From a bacterium (GTDB taxonomy: Bacteria; Actinomycetota; Acidimicrobiia; Spongiisociales; ZC4RG35), in assembly GCA_028823995.1 (NCBI GenBank), contig JAPPFD010000006.1, positions 152,995-192,757 on the forward strand: a DNA stretch of 39,763 nt, written 5' to 3'. This document shows positions 16,109 to 24,047 of this stretch, in pieces. The notes under the pieces were generated by a model, which saw only the letters and a list, made by a program, of their open reading frames with translations, searched no databases and was not told the DNA's origin. The position numbers and the translations under genes were made by a program. Numbering within the stretch: position 1 is the stretch's first letter; each line of letters opens with the position of its first letter.

Positions 16109-17692
16109 TTACGGCCCCGTGTTGAAGACGCCGGCGTTTCGAGAACGGAGATGCGTTTTCTGCACCTTGCCCATGGCGTTGCGCGGGAGACGCTCCACTA
16201 TGAGGATCCGCTTGGGGATCTTGTACCCCGCCAGGCTCCCGGCGAGGGCCTGCTGGAGCCAGGAGGTAGCGGGGTTGGCCTCGCCATCCCACACCACCGC
16301 GGCCACCACACCCTCCCCGAAGTCGGGATGCGGCGCCCCGAACACCGCCGACTCCACCACCCCCGGCAGGGAGTTCAATGCCGCCTCGACTTCGGGTGGG
16401 TGGACATTCAGGGCCCCGGTGATAATCACATCCTTGGACCTTCCCACGAGAGTCACCCGGCCGTCGCCGGCCAGTGAAGCCAGGTCTCCCGTGGCCACCC
16501 AACCGTCGGCGCTCATCACCCTCGCTGTCTCGTCGGGACTGGCAAGATAACCGGTAAACGACCCCGGACCGCGAACCAGTAGCTCTCCCGTCTCTCCAGG
16601 CCCCGGTTCGGCGTCCGTCTCCCGCGCAACCTTGATCTCAACCCCTTCCAGCGGATACCCGACCGTTCCCGGTATCCGTTCTCCGCGATAGGGGTTGGAA
16701 GTGATGATCCCCACCTCGGTCAATCCGTATCGCTCCACGATGCAATGGCCCGAGCGCAGACGGAAGTCCTCCCAGGTCTGGGGGAGAAGGGGAGCCGAGC
16801 CGCAGGTGAAGAGCCGCATCCCCGCCGCTGCTCCGACAGAAAGCCCGGGATGGGACAGGAGACGGGTGTAGTGAGTGGGTACTCCCATGAACACGGTCGC
16901 CCGAGACCAGAGCCTGGTGACCGCCCCCGGATCGAAAGCAGGCAGGAACAGGATCGAGGCCCCCGACAGCAAAGCGCAATGGAGGGCTACGAACAGTCCG
17001 TGCGTGTGAAAGAGCGGAAGAGCATGGATCAAGGTGTCCTCGGGCCGGAAACGCCAGACCCTGCACAGGGCAAGGGCGTTGGCGGCAAGGGCCCGGTGAG
17101 TGAGAACCGCCCCACGCGGGGCGCCCGTGGTACCGGAGGTGTAGAGGATGGCCGCCGGGTCGCTCCCGACCGGCCTGGTCCTCCCGGCCGACAGTGATTC
17201 TTGGGCCGGCGGGTGCGTGAGGCTGACCATCCCGTCGGGCCGGAGAGCCGCCACCTCGGCAGGGGAGCCGGAACCCCTCAGCCGTTCAGCGACCTCCGTC
17301 CGTCGATGGGGATCGCATATCACCAGACGGGGACCGGCGTCTTCCACGAACCCAGCCAGCTCTACCGGGGTGTAGGCCGGGTTGACCGGAACGTAGACCG
17401 CTCCCTGGCTCAGGCAGGCCAGGTAAAGGAATACGTTCGCCAGGGACTTCTCCACATAGGCGAGGACCCGGTCCCCCCGCCCGATCCCACAGGCCTCCAA
17501 GCTCGCTCGGCAACGCTCCACCAGCGAGTCGAGTTCACCATAGGTAACTGGTGGGTGGTCAGGAGCTTCGAGAGCAACCTTGGAAGGGTCGCGGAGAAAA
17601 ATCTGCCGGAGGATTTGGTAAAGACCACCGGGAAGGGCAGGAGGTTCCAACCTCCATCGGACGAGGTCCGCGCATTCCAGTGATCGGGACAT
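16109..17692 (-). CDS. Acyl-CoA synthetase (malonyl-CoA synthetase-like)
   Basis: AMP-forming acyl-CoA ligase of the ANL superfamily. The 527 residues contain the P-loop YTSGTTGAPRG (184-194), the ERYGLTEVG motif, the GDLA hinge region in WVATGDLASLAGDG, GRSKDVIITGALNVHPPEVE, and the catalytic Lys in PRNAMGKVQK. Length and motif style resemble malonyl/methylmalonyl-CoA synthetase (MatB), but the substrate is not certain. ATG 17692 is preferred to GTG 17701 because GAGG lies eight bases before it. The start is only 18 bp from the 3' end of tRNA-Phe on the same strand, so the message is probably released from a tRNA-mRNA precursor. Confidence 0.85.
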   Translation of the reverse strand: MSRSLECADLVRWRLEPPALPGGLYQILRQIFLRDPSKVALEAPDHPPVTYGELDSLVERCRASLEACGIGRGDRVLAYVEKSLANVFLYLACLSQGAVYVPVNPAYTPVELAGFVEDAGPRLVICDPHRRTEVAERLRGSGSPAEVAALRPDGMVSLTHPPAQESLSAGRTRPVGSDPAAILYTSGTTGAPRGAVLTHRALAANALALCRVWRFRPEDTLIHALPLFHTHGLFVALHCALLSGASILFLPAFDPGAVTRLWSRATVFMGVPTHYTRLLSHPGLSVGAAAGMRLFTCGSAPLLPQTWEDFRLRSGHCIVERYGLTEVGIITSNPYRGERIPGTVGYPLEGVEIKVARETDAEPGPGETGELLVRGPGSFTGYLASPDETARVMSADGWVATGDLASLAGDGRVTLVGRSKDVIITGALNVHPPEVEAALNSLPGVVESAVFGAPHPDFGEGVVAAVVWDGEANPATSWLQQALAGSLAGYKIPKRILIVERLPRNAMGKVQKTHLRSRNAGVFNTGP

Positions 17693-17710
17693 CCGCTTCA
17701 CCTCAACAGG

Positions 17711-17783
17711 TGGCCAGGGGCAGAATCGAACTGCCGACCCTCGGTTTTTCAGACCGATACTCTACCAACTGAGCTACCTGGCC
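17711..17783 (-). tRNA. tRNA-Phe (GAA)
   Basis: The complementary strand folds into a standard 73-base cloverleaf: acceptor GGCCAGG/CCTGGCC, D-arm AGCTCAGTTGGTAGAGT, anticodon stem TCGGT/ACCGA with loop CTGAAAA giving anticodon GAA, T-arm GGCAG-TTCGATT-CTGCC, discriminator A. The 3' CCA is not encoded (ACCT). Confidence 0.95.
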
Positions 17784-17796
17784 TCCCAGCCCGTGG

Positions 17797-17871
17797 CGGG
17801 GACGACGGGATTTGAACCCGCGACCTCTGGCTTGACAGGCCAGCGAACACTCCAGACTGTTCTACGCCCCC
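17797..17871 (-). tRNA. tRNA-Asp (GTC)
   Basis: A 75-base cloverleaf on the complementary strand: acceptor GGGGGCG/CGTCCCC with one G-T pair, D-stem GAAC/GTTC, anticodon stem CTGGC/GCCAG with loop CTGTCAA giving GTC, T-stem GCGGG/CCCGT around TTCAAAT, and discriminator G as expected for tRNA-Asp. CCA is not encoded. It lies 13 bp upstream of tRNA-Phe in the same transcript. Confidence 0.93.
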
Positions 17872-17908
17872 AATGGGGGAAGCCGACAGTAGTCGACTCC
17901 GCAGTGTC

Positions 17909-17914
17909 AGTATA
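17909..17914 (-). promoter_or_regulatory. Probable -10 box for the tRNA-Asp/tRNA-Phe operon
   Basis: On the minus strand TATACT lies 37 bp upstream of the tRNA-Asp 5' end, leaving a leader of about 30 bases. No recognisable -35 box lies at the normal spacing. The adjacent gene to the right is on the same strand and ends at 17970, so read-through from it is an alternative. Confidence 0.35.
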
Positions 17915-17969
17915 TCCCCCACCCCAGACCACCGTGCCGCAGATTCCTCTAAGCGTCAGCGGGTGATGG

Positions 17970-18992
17970 TCAGTCCAGGGAGAGGGCGATCTTTCCGAGT
18001 TGACGGCCCGCTTCCATCCTGGCCATGGCGGCTGGCAACTCCTCGAAGGGAAACACGCGGTCTACCGGAGGCGGGACCGCCCGGCCCGAGGCGATCAAGT
18101 CCAGCAGGTCCCGGTACTCGGCCGGGGTGTACATGGTGGACCCGATGATCTCCAACTGCCGGAAGAACAGCGCCGGGATGCCGATCTCCGCCTTGGCTCC
18201 GCTGGTGGCCCCGCAGACCACCATCCGACCCCCCAATCCGAGCGAACGGAGCGATTGTCCCCAAGTTGCCGGACCCACATTCTCCACTACCACGTGGGCC
18301 TGCCCTCCTGCCGCCGCCCTGAGCTCTTTGGAGAACTGTCCGGCCGAATCAAAGCCGGCTTCGGCGCCGTTTTCGATTGCCCAGGCGATCTTCTCCGGAC
18401 TTCGGGAGGTGACGAATACCCGGGCGCCGAGCGACACGCCGAGCAGGGCGGCCGCGCTGGAGACTCCTCCCCCCACTCCCACCACCAGCAGTGTCTCTCC
18501 TTCCGCCAGGCGCACCCTTCGCAACATCCGGAAAGCGGTGCCGGTCGCCAGGGAGAAAGAACCCGCGGTCTCCCAGGAGAGCGCCAGCGGCTTCGGCCAG
18601 GCGTTGGCGGCCGGGATCACCACCTTCTCCGCCAGTGTCCCCTGGCTGTGCTCCCCCAGTACCCCGAACGAGGGGCAGTACACTGTCTCCCCGCCGTCGC
18701 ACACCGGGCAGTTCCGGCAGGAGAGCGAAGGGTTGATGATCACCTCATCTCCCTCGGCGATGCCCGATACCCCCGGCCCGATCTCGTCCACCACCCCGGC
18801 GCCATCTCCGCCGAGGATGTGAGGAAGGCCGGGAGGGGCCGGAAGCCCGCGGGTCACCCACACGTCAAGATGATTGAGGGCGCTGATCCTGAGTCCAACC
18901 CGTACCTGGCCCTGTCCGGGGTCGGGGTCGGGAACCTCATCCAGGGAGATCGCCCCTGGACCGGTCAATTCATGCAGACGCCAAGCTCGCAT
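17970..18992 (-). CDS. MDR-family zinc-binding dehydrogenase without a catalytic-zinc site
   Basis: Medium-chain dehydrogenase/reductase, NAD(P)H-dependent. The 340 residues have a GroES-like N-terminal domain and a Rossmann domain (VVGVGGGVSSAAALLG). The structural-zinc lobe is intact (C92, C95, C98, C106). The catalytic-zinc ligands are not: the usual Cys is N40 (ISALNHLD) and the usual His-Glu is replaced in LGGDGAG. This pattern fits quinone-oxidoreductase-like or alkenal/enoyl reductases more than alcohol dehydrogenases. It is divergent from the MBL-fold gene. The substrate is unknown. Confidence 0.82.
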   Translation of the reverse strand: MRAWRLHELTGPGAISLDEVPDPDPGQGQVRVGLRISALNHLDVWVTRGLPAPPGLPHILGGDGAGVVDEIGPGVSGIAEGDEVIINPSLSCRNCPVCDGGETVYCPSFGVLGEHSQGTLAEKVVIPAANAWPKPLALSWETAGSFSLATGTAFRMLRRVRLAEGETLLVVGVGGGVSSAAALLGVSLGARVFVTSRSPEKIAWAIENGAEAGFDSAGQFSKELRAAAGGQAHVVVENVGPATWGQSLRSLGLGGRMVVCGATSGAKAEIGIPALFFRQLEIIGSTMYTPAEYRDLLDLIASGRAVPPPVDRVFPFEELPAAMARMEAGRQLGKIALSLD

Positions 18993-19090
18993 GACTCCCG
19001 AGGTTACCCCTCCGCCCGGGAATGGAGTTCCCGCTCTCCCACTTGGTATTCTTCCGGCCTAGTGGTCCGAACCGAGAAAGGCAACTGGCT

Positions 19091-19720
19091 ATGAACAGGT
19101 GGGAGCATCGAATCGAGGGAGCGCACGTGATAAAACTGCTGGTCGGCCCCGTGGAGAACAACGTCTACATCCTGGGCTGCACCAACACCCAGAAGGCGGT
19201 GATCGTGGACGCGGCCAACGAGGCCGATCGCATCATCGATGCGGCCGCCGACTACGACGTACAGGCCATACTCACCACCCACGGCCACCAGGACCACCTC
19301 CAAGCGGTGGACCAGGTGAGCGACAAACTGGGCGTCCCGTTCCTTCTGAACCCCGAGGACCTCTTCCTCCTGGAAGAGTCCGGCATCGAGAAGGCCGCTC
19401 CCGACGGACTGATCCGGGACCGGCAGGAGATCGAGGTCGGAGACCTTCTGCTCCATGCCGTTCACACCCCCGGCCACACCCCTGGATCGACCTCGTTCGT
19501 GCTGGAGCCCTGGTTGTTCACCGGGGACACCCTCTTTCCGGGCGGCCCCGGCGCCACTCAATGGGACTACTCCTCTTTCGGCCAGGTCATGGACTCGGTC
19601 GAACAACTCCTGTCAACCTATCCCGACCCCACGGTGGTCTTCCCAGGCCACGGGGCGAACGACACGACCGTGGCGACCGAGAAGCCCCACACCGCGGAGT
19701 GGCGCGCCCGAGGTTGGTAG
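19091..19720 (+). CDS. MBL-fold metallohydrolase (glyoxalase II-like), mscR partner
   Basis: Di-metal hydrolase, 209 residues. Metal ligands: H64, H66, D68 and H69 in THGHQDH, H129 in HTPGHTPGS, D146 in TGDTLF, and H187 in FPGHG. Glyoxalase-II-like members hydrolyse thioesters. It faces the mscR gene, with 24 bp between the stops, and actinobacteria often pair MscR with an MBL-fold protein; hydrolysis of S-formylmycothiol to formate is therefore an attractive inferred role. ATG 19091 has AAAGG nine bases upstream; an in-frame ATG at 19022 would add 23 residues without MBL character. A TATTCT box lies at 19047-19052. Confidence 0.87.
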   Translation: MNRWEHRIEGAHVIKLLVGPVENNVYILGCTNTQKAVIVDAANEADRIIDAAADYDVQAILTTHGHQDHLQAVDQVSDKLGVPFLLNPEDLFLLEESGIEKAAPDGLIRDRQEIEVGDLLLHAVHTPGHTPGSTSFVLEPWLFTGDTLFPGGPGATQWDYSSFGQVMDSVEQLLSTYPDPTVVFPGHGANDTTVATEKPHTAEWRARGW

Positions 19721-19744
19721 TCGGCTGCAGCCCCCCGGACCAGG

Positions 19745-20833
19745 TCAGTCGAAGACCACCACCGAGCGCAACACCTCTCCCCGCTCCATGCGGTGGAAGG
19801 CCTCTTCGACTTCCCTGACGCCGATCGTCTCGCTGACGAAGCCATCGAGATCGAGGCGGCCTTGCAAATACAGGTCGATGAGCATGGGGAAGTCCCGTTC
19901 CGGAAGGCAATCCCCGTACCATGACGACTTCAGGGCGCCGCCGCGGCCGAACACCTCTATGAACGGGAGCTCGATCTTCATGTCCGGGGTCGGCACGCCA
20001 ACCAGCACCACCACGCCGGCCAGGTCGCGGGCATAGAAAGCCTGCTCGTAGGTCTCGGGCAGACCGATCGCCTCCACCACCACGTCGGCCCCGTTGCCGT
20101 CGGTGATCTCCCGGATCCGTTCCACGGGATCCTCGTTGCGGGAGTTGATGGTGTGGGTGGCCCCGAACCCCTCGGCCCACTCGAGCTTGCGGTCGTCGAT
20201 GTCCACTGCGATTATCTTTTCGGCTCCTGCGAGGCGGGCCCCGACAATCGAACCGGACCCAACCCCACCGCAACCGATGACCGCAATGGAGTCCCCTCGG
20301 CCCACACCGCCGGTGTTTATAGCAGCGCCGATTCCCGCCATGACGCCGCAGCCCAACAAGCCTGCTGCCTCGGGACGCGCCCGGCTGTCGACCTTGGTGG
20401 CTTGGCCCGCCGCGACCAGGGTGAGTTCGGCGAAGGCGCCGATTCCCAGGGCGGGGGAGAGCTCGGTCCCGTCGGCGAGGGTCATCTTCTGGGTGGCGTT
20501 GTGCGTGGCGAAGCAGTACCAGGGACGGCCCCTGTCGCAGGCCCGGCAATCTCCGCAGATTGCCCGCCAGTTGAGGATCACGAAGTCGCCGGGGGCGATC
20601 TTGGTCACGTCAGGTCCGACCGACTCGACTATCCCGGCCGCCTCATGACCCAGGAAAAAGGGATAGTCATCGCTTATCCCGCCCTCCCGGTAGTGGAGAT
20701 CGGTGTGGCAAACACCGCAAGCCTTCACCGCAACCCGGGCCTCGCCGGGGCCCGGATCGGGAACCATCACCGTCTCCATGGAGACCGGCGCCCCCTTTTG
20801 AAGGGAAACAATTCCCTGTACCTCTGCCACCAT
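19745..20833 (-). CDS. mscR: S-(hydroxymethyl)mycothiol dehydrogenase
   Basis: NAD-dependent, zinc-dependent class III-type alcohol dehydrogenase that oxidises the adduct of formaldehyde and mycothiol and also serves as nitrosomycothiol reductase in mycobacteria. The 362 residues match that family in length and in signature runs: [40 protein letters not shown], and [16 protein letters not shown]. Catalytic zinc ligands C42 and H63 and structural Cys 93, 96, 99 and 107 are present, and GCGGVGSGS is the NAD loop. ATG 20833 is fixed by GGAGG seven bases upstream; the frame is open 50 more codons upstream without family character. It implies the host makes mycothiol. Confidence 0.93.
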   Translation of the reverse strand: MVAEVQGIVSLQKGAPVSMETVMVPDPGPGEARVAVKACGVCHTDLHYREGGISDDYPFFLGHEAAGIVESVGPDVTKIAPGDFVILNWRAICGDCRACDRGRPWYCFATHNATQKMTLADGTELSPALGIGAFAELTLVAAGQATKVDSRARPEAAGLLGCGVMAGIGAAINTGGVGRGDSIAVIGCGGVGSGSIVGARLAGAEKIIAVDIDDRKLEWAEGFGATHTINSRNEDPVERIREITDGNGADVVVEAIGLPETYEQAFYARDLAGVVVLVGVPTPDMKIELPFIEVFGRGGALKSSWYGDCLPERDFPMLIDLYLQGRLDLDGFVSETIGVREVEEAFHRMERGEVLRSVVVFD

Positions 20834-20993
20834 TGTGGAACCTCCGTCTTCGCTCCGTTCCAAGACTAGCCCACGCCACATCCTCCCGCCTTGGGCGGCG
20901 ACACCGGGCTTGATCAACCGATTCCTCTCCTCCTGTCCAGGGAGGTTTGTATCCTTGGAAGACATCGTCCGGCAGTGTTGCAAGGGGAGGTAA

Positions 20994-21122
20994 ATGGCAA
21001 ACCGAGAGCCTGATTACCCCACCTTTCATCTGCAATGCTGTGGCCGCAACCACCCTGTTTCGATACGCGTCACGGCTCCTTTGGCGCAGTCAGACGACGC
21101 GACAAGTGAGGCCAGAGAGTAA
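20994..21122 (+). CDS. 42-residue ORF abutting the VIT transporter gene (candidate leader peptide)
   Basis: A short ORF with a strong purine-rich site (AAGGGGAGG) ending three bases before its ATG. Its TAA stop (21120-21122) is followed immediately by the ATG of the VIT-family gene, so ribosomes finishing here could re-initiate there. The peptide is polar and has no membrane segment; it holds His-Leu-Gln-Cys-Cys-Gly-Arg-Asn-His in the middle, a possible metal- or thiol-reactive motif, and an acidic C-terminus. The region also forms a GGTAA...TTACC stem with GGC/GCC inside (about 20989-21021), which overlaps the start. I know no family. A chance ORF is possible, but its ribosome-binding site and exact abutment argue against that. 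Confidence 0.5.
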   Translation: MANREPDYPTFHLQCCGRNHPVSIRVTAPLAQSDDATSEARE

Positions 21123-21863
21123 ATGAGCAGGACAGACCCACCTCAGCAGACTGCCGCCGAGCGACCTCCCTACCGACCCCACATCGGGGAGGCCCGTCCC
21201 TATTTGCGGGACGTGATCCTGGGAGTTAACGACGGGCTGGTCTCAATTCTCCTGCTTGTCGCCGGCCTGGTCGGCGGTCAGTTGGGATCGTCCGGGGTGT
21301 TGCTGGGCGGTCTGGTGGGAGCGCTGGCCGGCGCGGTGTCCATGGCGCTGGGCGAGTACCTGGCCACCAAGTCCCAGGACGAGGTGTGGCAGGCGGAGTT
21401 GTCGCTTGAGGACGAACACATCAAGTACTACCGGGATGAGGAGGCCGCCCAGCTACCCGAACTGCTGGGACGATTCGGTATCGACGGAGAGGACCTCGAC
21501 GAGGCGGTCCGCATCTTCTCGGCCACGGACCACCGTCTCAAGCAGGCCATGGCGGTGCTGGAATTCGGCGTGGTTGAATCGGAGCGGCGTTCCCCCTATC
21601 GGGCAGGGTTCATGGCCGGGGGCATGTTTCTGATGGGCGCGGCGGTCCCCATCATCCCCTTCCTGGTGTTTTCCCAGCCGGATACCGGCCTGGTGGGATC
21701 GTTCGGTTTGACGTTCGTCAGCCTGTTCGCAGTTGGTTGGGCCAAGACCCGGATTACCAACAACCCCGGCCTCCGCTCGGGATTGGAAAACATGCTCGTC
21801 GCCGGCGCAGGGGCAGGCCTGGCCTGGTGGGTGGGCCGGCTCATCGATCTCGGACTCGGCTAA
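21123..21863 (+). CDS. VIT1/CCC1-family metal transporter
   Basis: Membrane transporter of the VIT family, which moves Fe2+ or Mn2+ out of the cytosol. The 246 residues show the N-terminal LRDVILGVNDGLVSILLLVAG helix, the family signature with Asn-Asp-Gly, MALGEYLATKSQDE at the end of helix 2, then an acidic cytoplasmic helical segment (about 85-140, rich in Glu and Asp, as in the metal-binding helices of VIT1), followed by three more hydrophobic segments. ATG 21123 follows the stop of a 42-codon upstream ORF with no gap, so its translation probably depends on that ORF. It converges on the DUF4332 gene. Confidence 0.87.
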   Translation: MSRTDPPQQTAAERPPYRPHIGEARPYLRDVILGVNDGLVSILLLVAGLVGGQLGSSGVLLGGLVGALAGAVSMALGEYLATKSQDEVWQAELSLEDEHIKYYRDEEAAQLPELLGRFGIDGEDLDEAVRIFSATDHRLKQAMAVLEFGVVESERRSPYRAGFMAGGMFLMGAAVPIIPFLVFSQPDTGLVGSFGLTFVSLFAVGWAKTRITNNPGLRSGLENMLVAGAGAGLAWWVGRLIDLGLG

Positions 21864-21886
21864 AACGGCGATCCGCCTTCCGGTAC

Positions 21887-22294
21887 TTACTGCTCCCGGT
21901 TGGCGAATCCCGGATCGGAGGCTTGCGACACCCACATTTCCACCTCCCGGGGACTGGGAAGGCGTCGCACTATCCGACGGTTGTGATTGACGGCTAACAG
22001 CGCCCCGGTGACCTCCTCGGAGGACAACCTCCCCAGTTCCGACACGGAGTGGATACCTGCGGCCCGCAGCAAGCCGCAGTAGGCCCCGCCCATCCCCTCC
22101 AGTCGCATCAGGTCGGCGGACGCCGCCAGATCCCGCAGCGTGTTCTGATCGATGCCGGTCGCCTCGGAGAGGGACACGAGGCGCTTTTCCCCCCGTGCCT
22201 CCTCCAGAAAGGCACGCGAGGTCTTGATTCCCGCCCGACGCAACCGCGCGGCGGAGAGGTGATCCATTCCGGCGATCTTTCCTATGGTCGGCAC
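21887..22294 (-). CDS. DUF4332 / helix-hairpin-helix protein
   Basis: The 135 residues match the DUF4332 pattern: two helix-hairpin-helix-like repeats, first around GMDHLSAARLRRAGIKT and second around LEGMGGAYCGLLRAAGIHSV, each of the form G(I/M)xxxxAxxLRxAGI. HhH motifs normally bind DNA non-specifically, but the role of DUF4332 is unknown. It is the last gene of the cox-type maturation operon, 10 bp after the nucleotidyltransferase gene, so a link to cofactor maturation is possible but unproven. Confidence 0.7.
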   Translation of the reverse strand: MPTIGKIAGMDHLSAARLRRAGIKTSRAFLEEARGEKRLVSLSEATGIDQNTLRDLAASADLMRLEGMGGAYCGLLRAAGIHSVSELGRLSSEEVTGALLAVNHNRRIVRRLPSPREVEMWVSQASDPGFANREQ

Positions 22295-22303
22295 TTTCCT
22301 CCC

Positions 22304-22954
22304 CTATTCCTTGTCGGTTGCCACCAGGGACTCCCCCACCTGGAACTTCTCCCCTCCCCGGGCCAGGCCGCGGGGTCTCAGTCTCTCGACATCCTGCTGG
22401 TCGTCGACATCCTCGGGATGCAAGTCGGCGAACCACACTTCGGTGACCCACTCGGGATGCGCCTTCAACAACTGCATGGCGCCCCGGTCTCCTTCCAACA
22501 TCATAAGTCGTCGCCACAGGACTCTGTCCACCAACACCGGGTTGGAAACCACGTAGCGGTACCGGGGAACCACCGCCGGCGTGACCCCTGGCCGGTAAGC
22601 CTGGCGCAGCCGAGCAACGGTCTCGGGATTGACGCCTGGTTGGTCGCCCAGTAGAACAAGCGCCCCGGACACCCTTGAACCTCTCTCCAAGGCATCGAGT
22701 CCCGCTCTCAGAGAACCGGCCAATCCCTCTTCCCACTCATGATTGATCACCACCCGGCATCCGGAAAAGTCGGTTCTCGCCAGGATCTCGTCGTGGGCGG
22801 CGCCCAGCACCACCCAGGTCTCCTCGGATCCCATTGCCAGAGCATTCTCCAGCACCTTTCCCAGCAAGGTCGTCCCTTCACCCCATGGTTCCAACTGCTT
22901 GGGCCGGCCAAGCCGCGAGGAACCTCCGGCCGCCAGCACCAGGTTGGCGATCAC
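22304..22954 (-). CDS. MobA/MocA-like molybdenum cofactor nucleotidyltransferase
   Basis: NTP transferase that adds a nucleotide to molybdopterin; MocA makes the cytosine dinucleotide form used by CO dehydrogenases and aldehyde oxidases. From GTG 22954 it has 216 residues: the Rossmann-like nucleotide loop LVLAAGGSSRLGRPKQL (about 4-20), LLGDQPGVNPETV, and the C-terminal QDVERLR. GTG 22954 overlaps the stop of the upstream XdhC gene (GTGA on the minus strand). The frame is open for another 120 codons, but those overlap the XdhC gene. Its position with coxD, coxE and XdhC favours the cytidylyl over the guanylyl enzyme. Confidence 0.85.
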   Translation of the reverse strand: MIANLVLAAGGSSRLGRPKQLEPWGEGTTLLGKVLENALAMGSEETWVVLGAAHDEILARTDFSGCRVVINHEWEEGLAGSLRAGLDALERGSRVSGALVLLGDQPGVNPETVARLRQAYRPGVTPAVVPRYRYVVSNPVLVDRVLWRRLMMLEGDRGAMQLLKAHPEWVTEVWFADLHPEDVDDQQDVERLRPRGLARGGEKFQVGESLVATDKE

Positions 22955-23742
22955 GGTCTTGCATCCCGCGCGGGACGTCGAGGCCGGCCATTCAGTTCCA
23001 GGGGGGTCTGCGCCTGACGTCGCGTTGAGATCATCTCCCCCAGAATGGCAACCGCCACCTCCGCAGGGGATTCTGCCCCGATCTCGATTCCGATCGGGCC
23101 TCTGATCCTGCTGATCTCCTCCGAGGAGTAGCCCGCCTCCGCCAGTCGCGCCCTTCGGGCAGCGGCGGTGCGCCCACTTCCCATCGCCCCGATGTAGCGC
23201 ACCGGCGACCTGAGTAACAACGGCCAAAGCGGCGCCTCGAACCGGTCGTCGTGACTCAGTACTACGACATAAGAGCGCTGGTCGAAGGAGAGCCATCCCG
23301 AAAGCTCGTCCGGCCAACCCACCAACAACTGGTCGGCGTAAGGAAAACGCTCGGGTGTCAGAAAAGCGGGTCGAGCATCGGAGACCGTGATGTCAAAGTC
23401 GAGATGCCTCCCCAGGGCGCACAACGCCTGGGCGATGTGCACCGCCCCGAAGATGATGAGGTGCGGACGGGGGATGATCACATCAATGAACACGTCCCGG
23501 TCTCCATAGGAAACGGTCATGGACTTCTCCCGCTCCATCAAAGTGCTTGCATCGGCCATAACGGAAGACGGAGTGTCGGAAGGAAGTGCTCCGGCCACCA
23601 AGCCTTCCTGGGCGTCCACCGCCGCCGAGGCACCCGTCCCGGTCCCTTCCACAACGGTGAGCCGCGCCCCCAGCCTCCGTTCTTGGACCATGCGGGAACA
23701 GGCGCCCAGCACCTCCCCGGTCTGACGGTCCTCGCTCACCAC
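22951..23742 (-). CDS. XdhC-family protein, C-terminal Rossmann part
   Basis: Maturation factor of molybdenum hydroxylases; XdhC/CoxF-type proteins bind the cofactor, aid its sulfuration and insert it into the apo-enzyme. The 263 residues have a short N-terminal segment resembling the second half of an XdhC_CoxI unit ([21 protein letters not shown]) and then the Rossmann-like XdhC_C domain with [40 protein letters not shown] and [16 protein letters not shown], ending with [23 protein letters not shown]. The start is GTG 23742, overlapping the upstream gene by seven bases in another frame. It functions with the separate N-terminal-type XdhC_CoxI protein encoded just upstream. Confidence 0.85.
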   Translation of the reverse strand: MVSEDRQTGEVLGACSRMVQERRLGARLTVVEGTGTGASAAVDAQEGLVAGALPSDTPSSVMADASTLMEREKSMTVSYGDRDVFIDVIIPRPHLIIFGAVHIAQALCALGRHLDFDITVSDARPAFLTPERFPYADQLLVGWPDELSGWLSFDQRSYVVVLSHDDRFEAPLWPLLLRSPVRYIGAMGSGRTAAARRARLAEAGYSSEEISRIRGPIGIEIGAESPAEVAVAILGEMISTRRQAQTPLELNGRPRRPARDARP

Positions 23743-24047
23743 GGTTCGATGAACACCTGTATGGTCCCCCCGCAGGAGAGCCCTACCGTGAAGGCGTCCT
23801 CATCGCTGATCCCGTAGGTGACCAGGCGCGGACGACCTTCCTTCATCACCCCTAGCGCATGCTCGTAGACGTCGTTCTCCACACAGCCCCCTGACACCGA
23901 CCCGGCCATGTCGCCCTCGGAGGACACCAGGAATTTCGCCCCCACCGGGCGGGGAGAAGGCCCGGCCGTGGCCACCACCGTGGCCACCACCACTTCCTTT
24001 CCCTCGGCCAGCCAGCGGTCACGGGTCTCCAAGGCTTCTTTCATCAC
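23736..24047 (-). CDS. XdhC/CoxI N-terminal-domain protein
   Basis: A 103-residue stand-alone XdhC_CoxI domain: [20 protein letters not shown], the Cys-containing SGGCVENDV motif, and [14 protein letters not shown], where the second Cys is the conserved one of LxCGG. It lacks the Rossmann C-terminal domain, which is supplied by the next gene. The first codon is GTG 24047 (or ATG 24044), overlapping the coxE stop. Because both parts end and begin cleanly, with overlapping start and stop codons, I take this as a natural split rather than a frameshift. Confidence 0.82.
   Translation of the reverse strand: MMKEALETRDRWLAEGKEVVVATVVATAGPSPRPVGAKFLVSSEGDMAGSVSGGCVENDVYEHALGVMKEGRPRLVTYGISDEDAFTVGLSCGGTIQVFIEPW

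Noticed and set aside
17711..17871. tRNA genes as an integration site of a mobile element.
   Set aside because: No integrase, no repeated tRNA 3' end and no change in gene character beside them.
20834..21122. Manganese-type (yybP-ykoY) or other riboswitch before the VIT gene.
   Set aside because: No recognisable riboswitch core is visible; a small ORF with a ribosome-binding site explains most of the region.
22951..24047. Frameshift error in a single XdhC gene.
   Set aside because: Start and stop codons of the two parts overlap in a clean seven-base junction, and each part keeps its own motifs.
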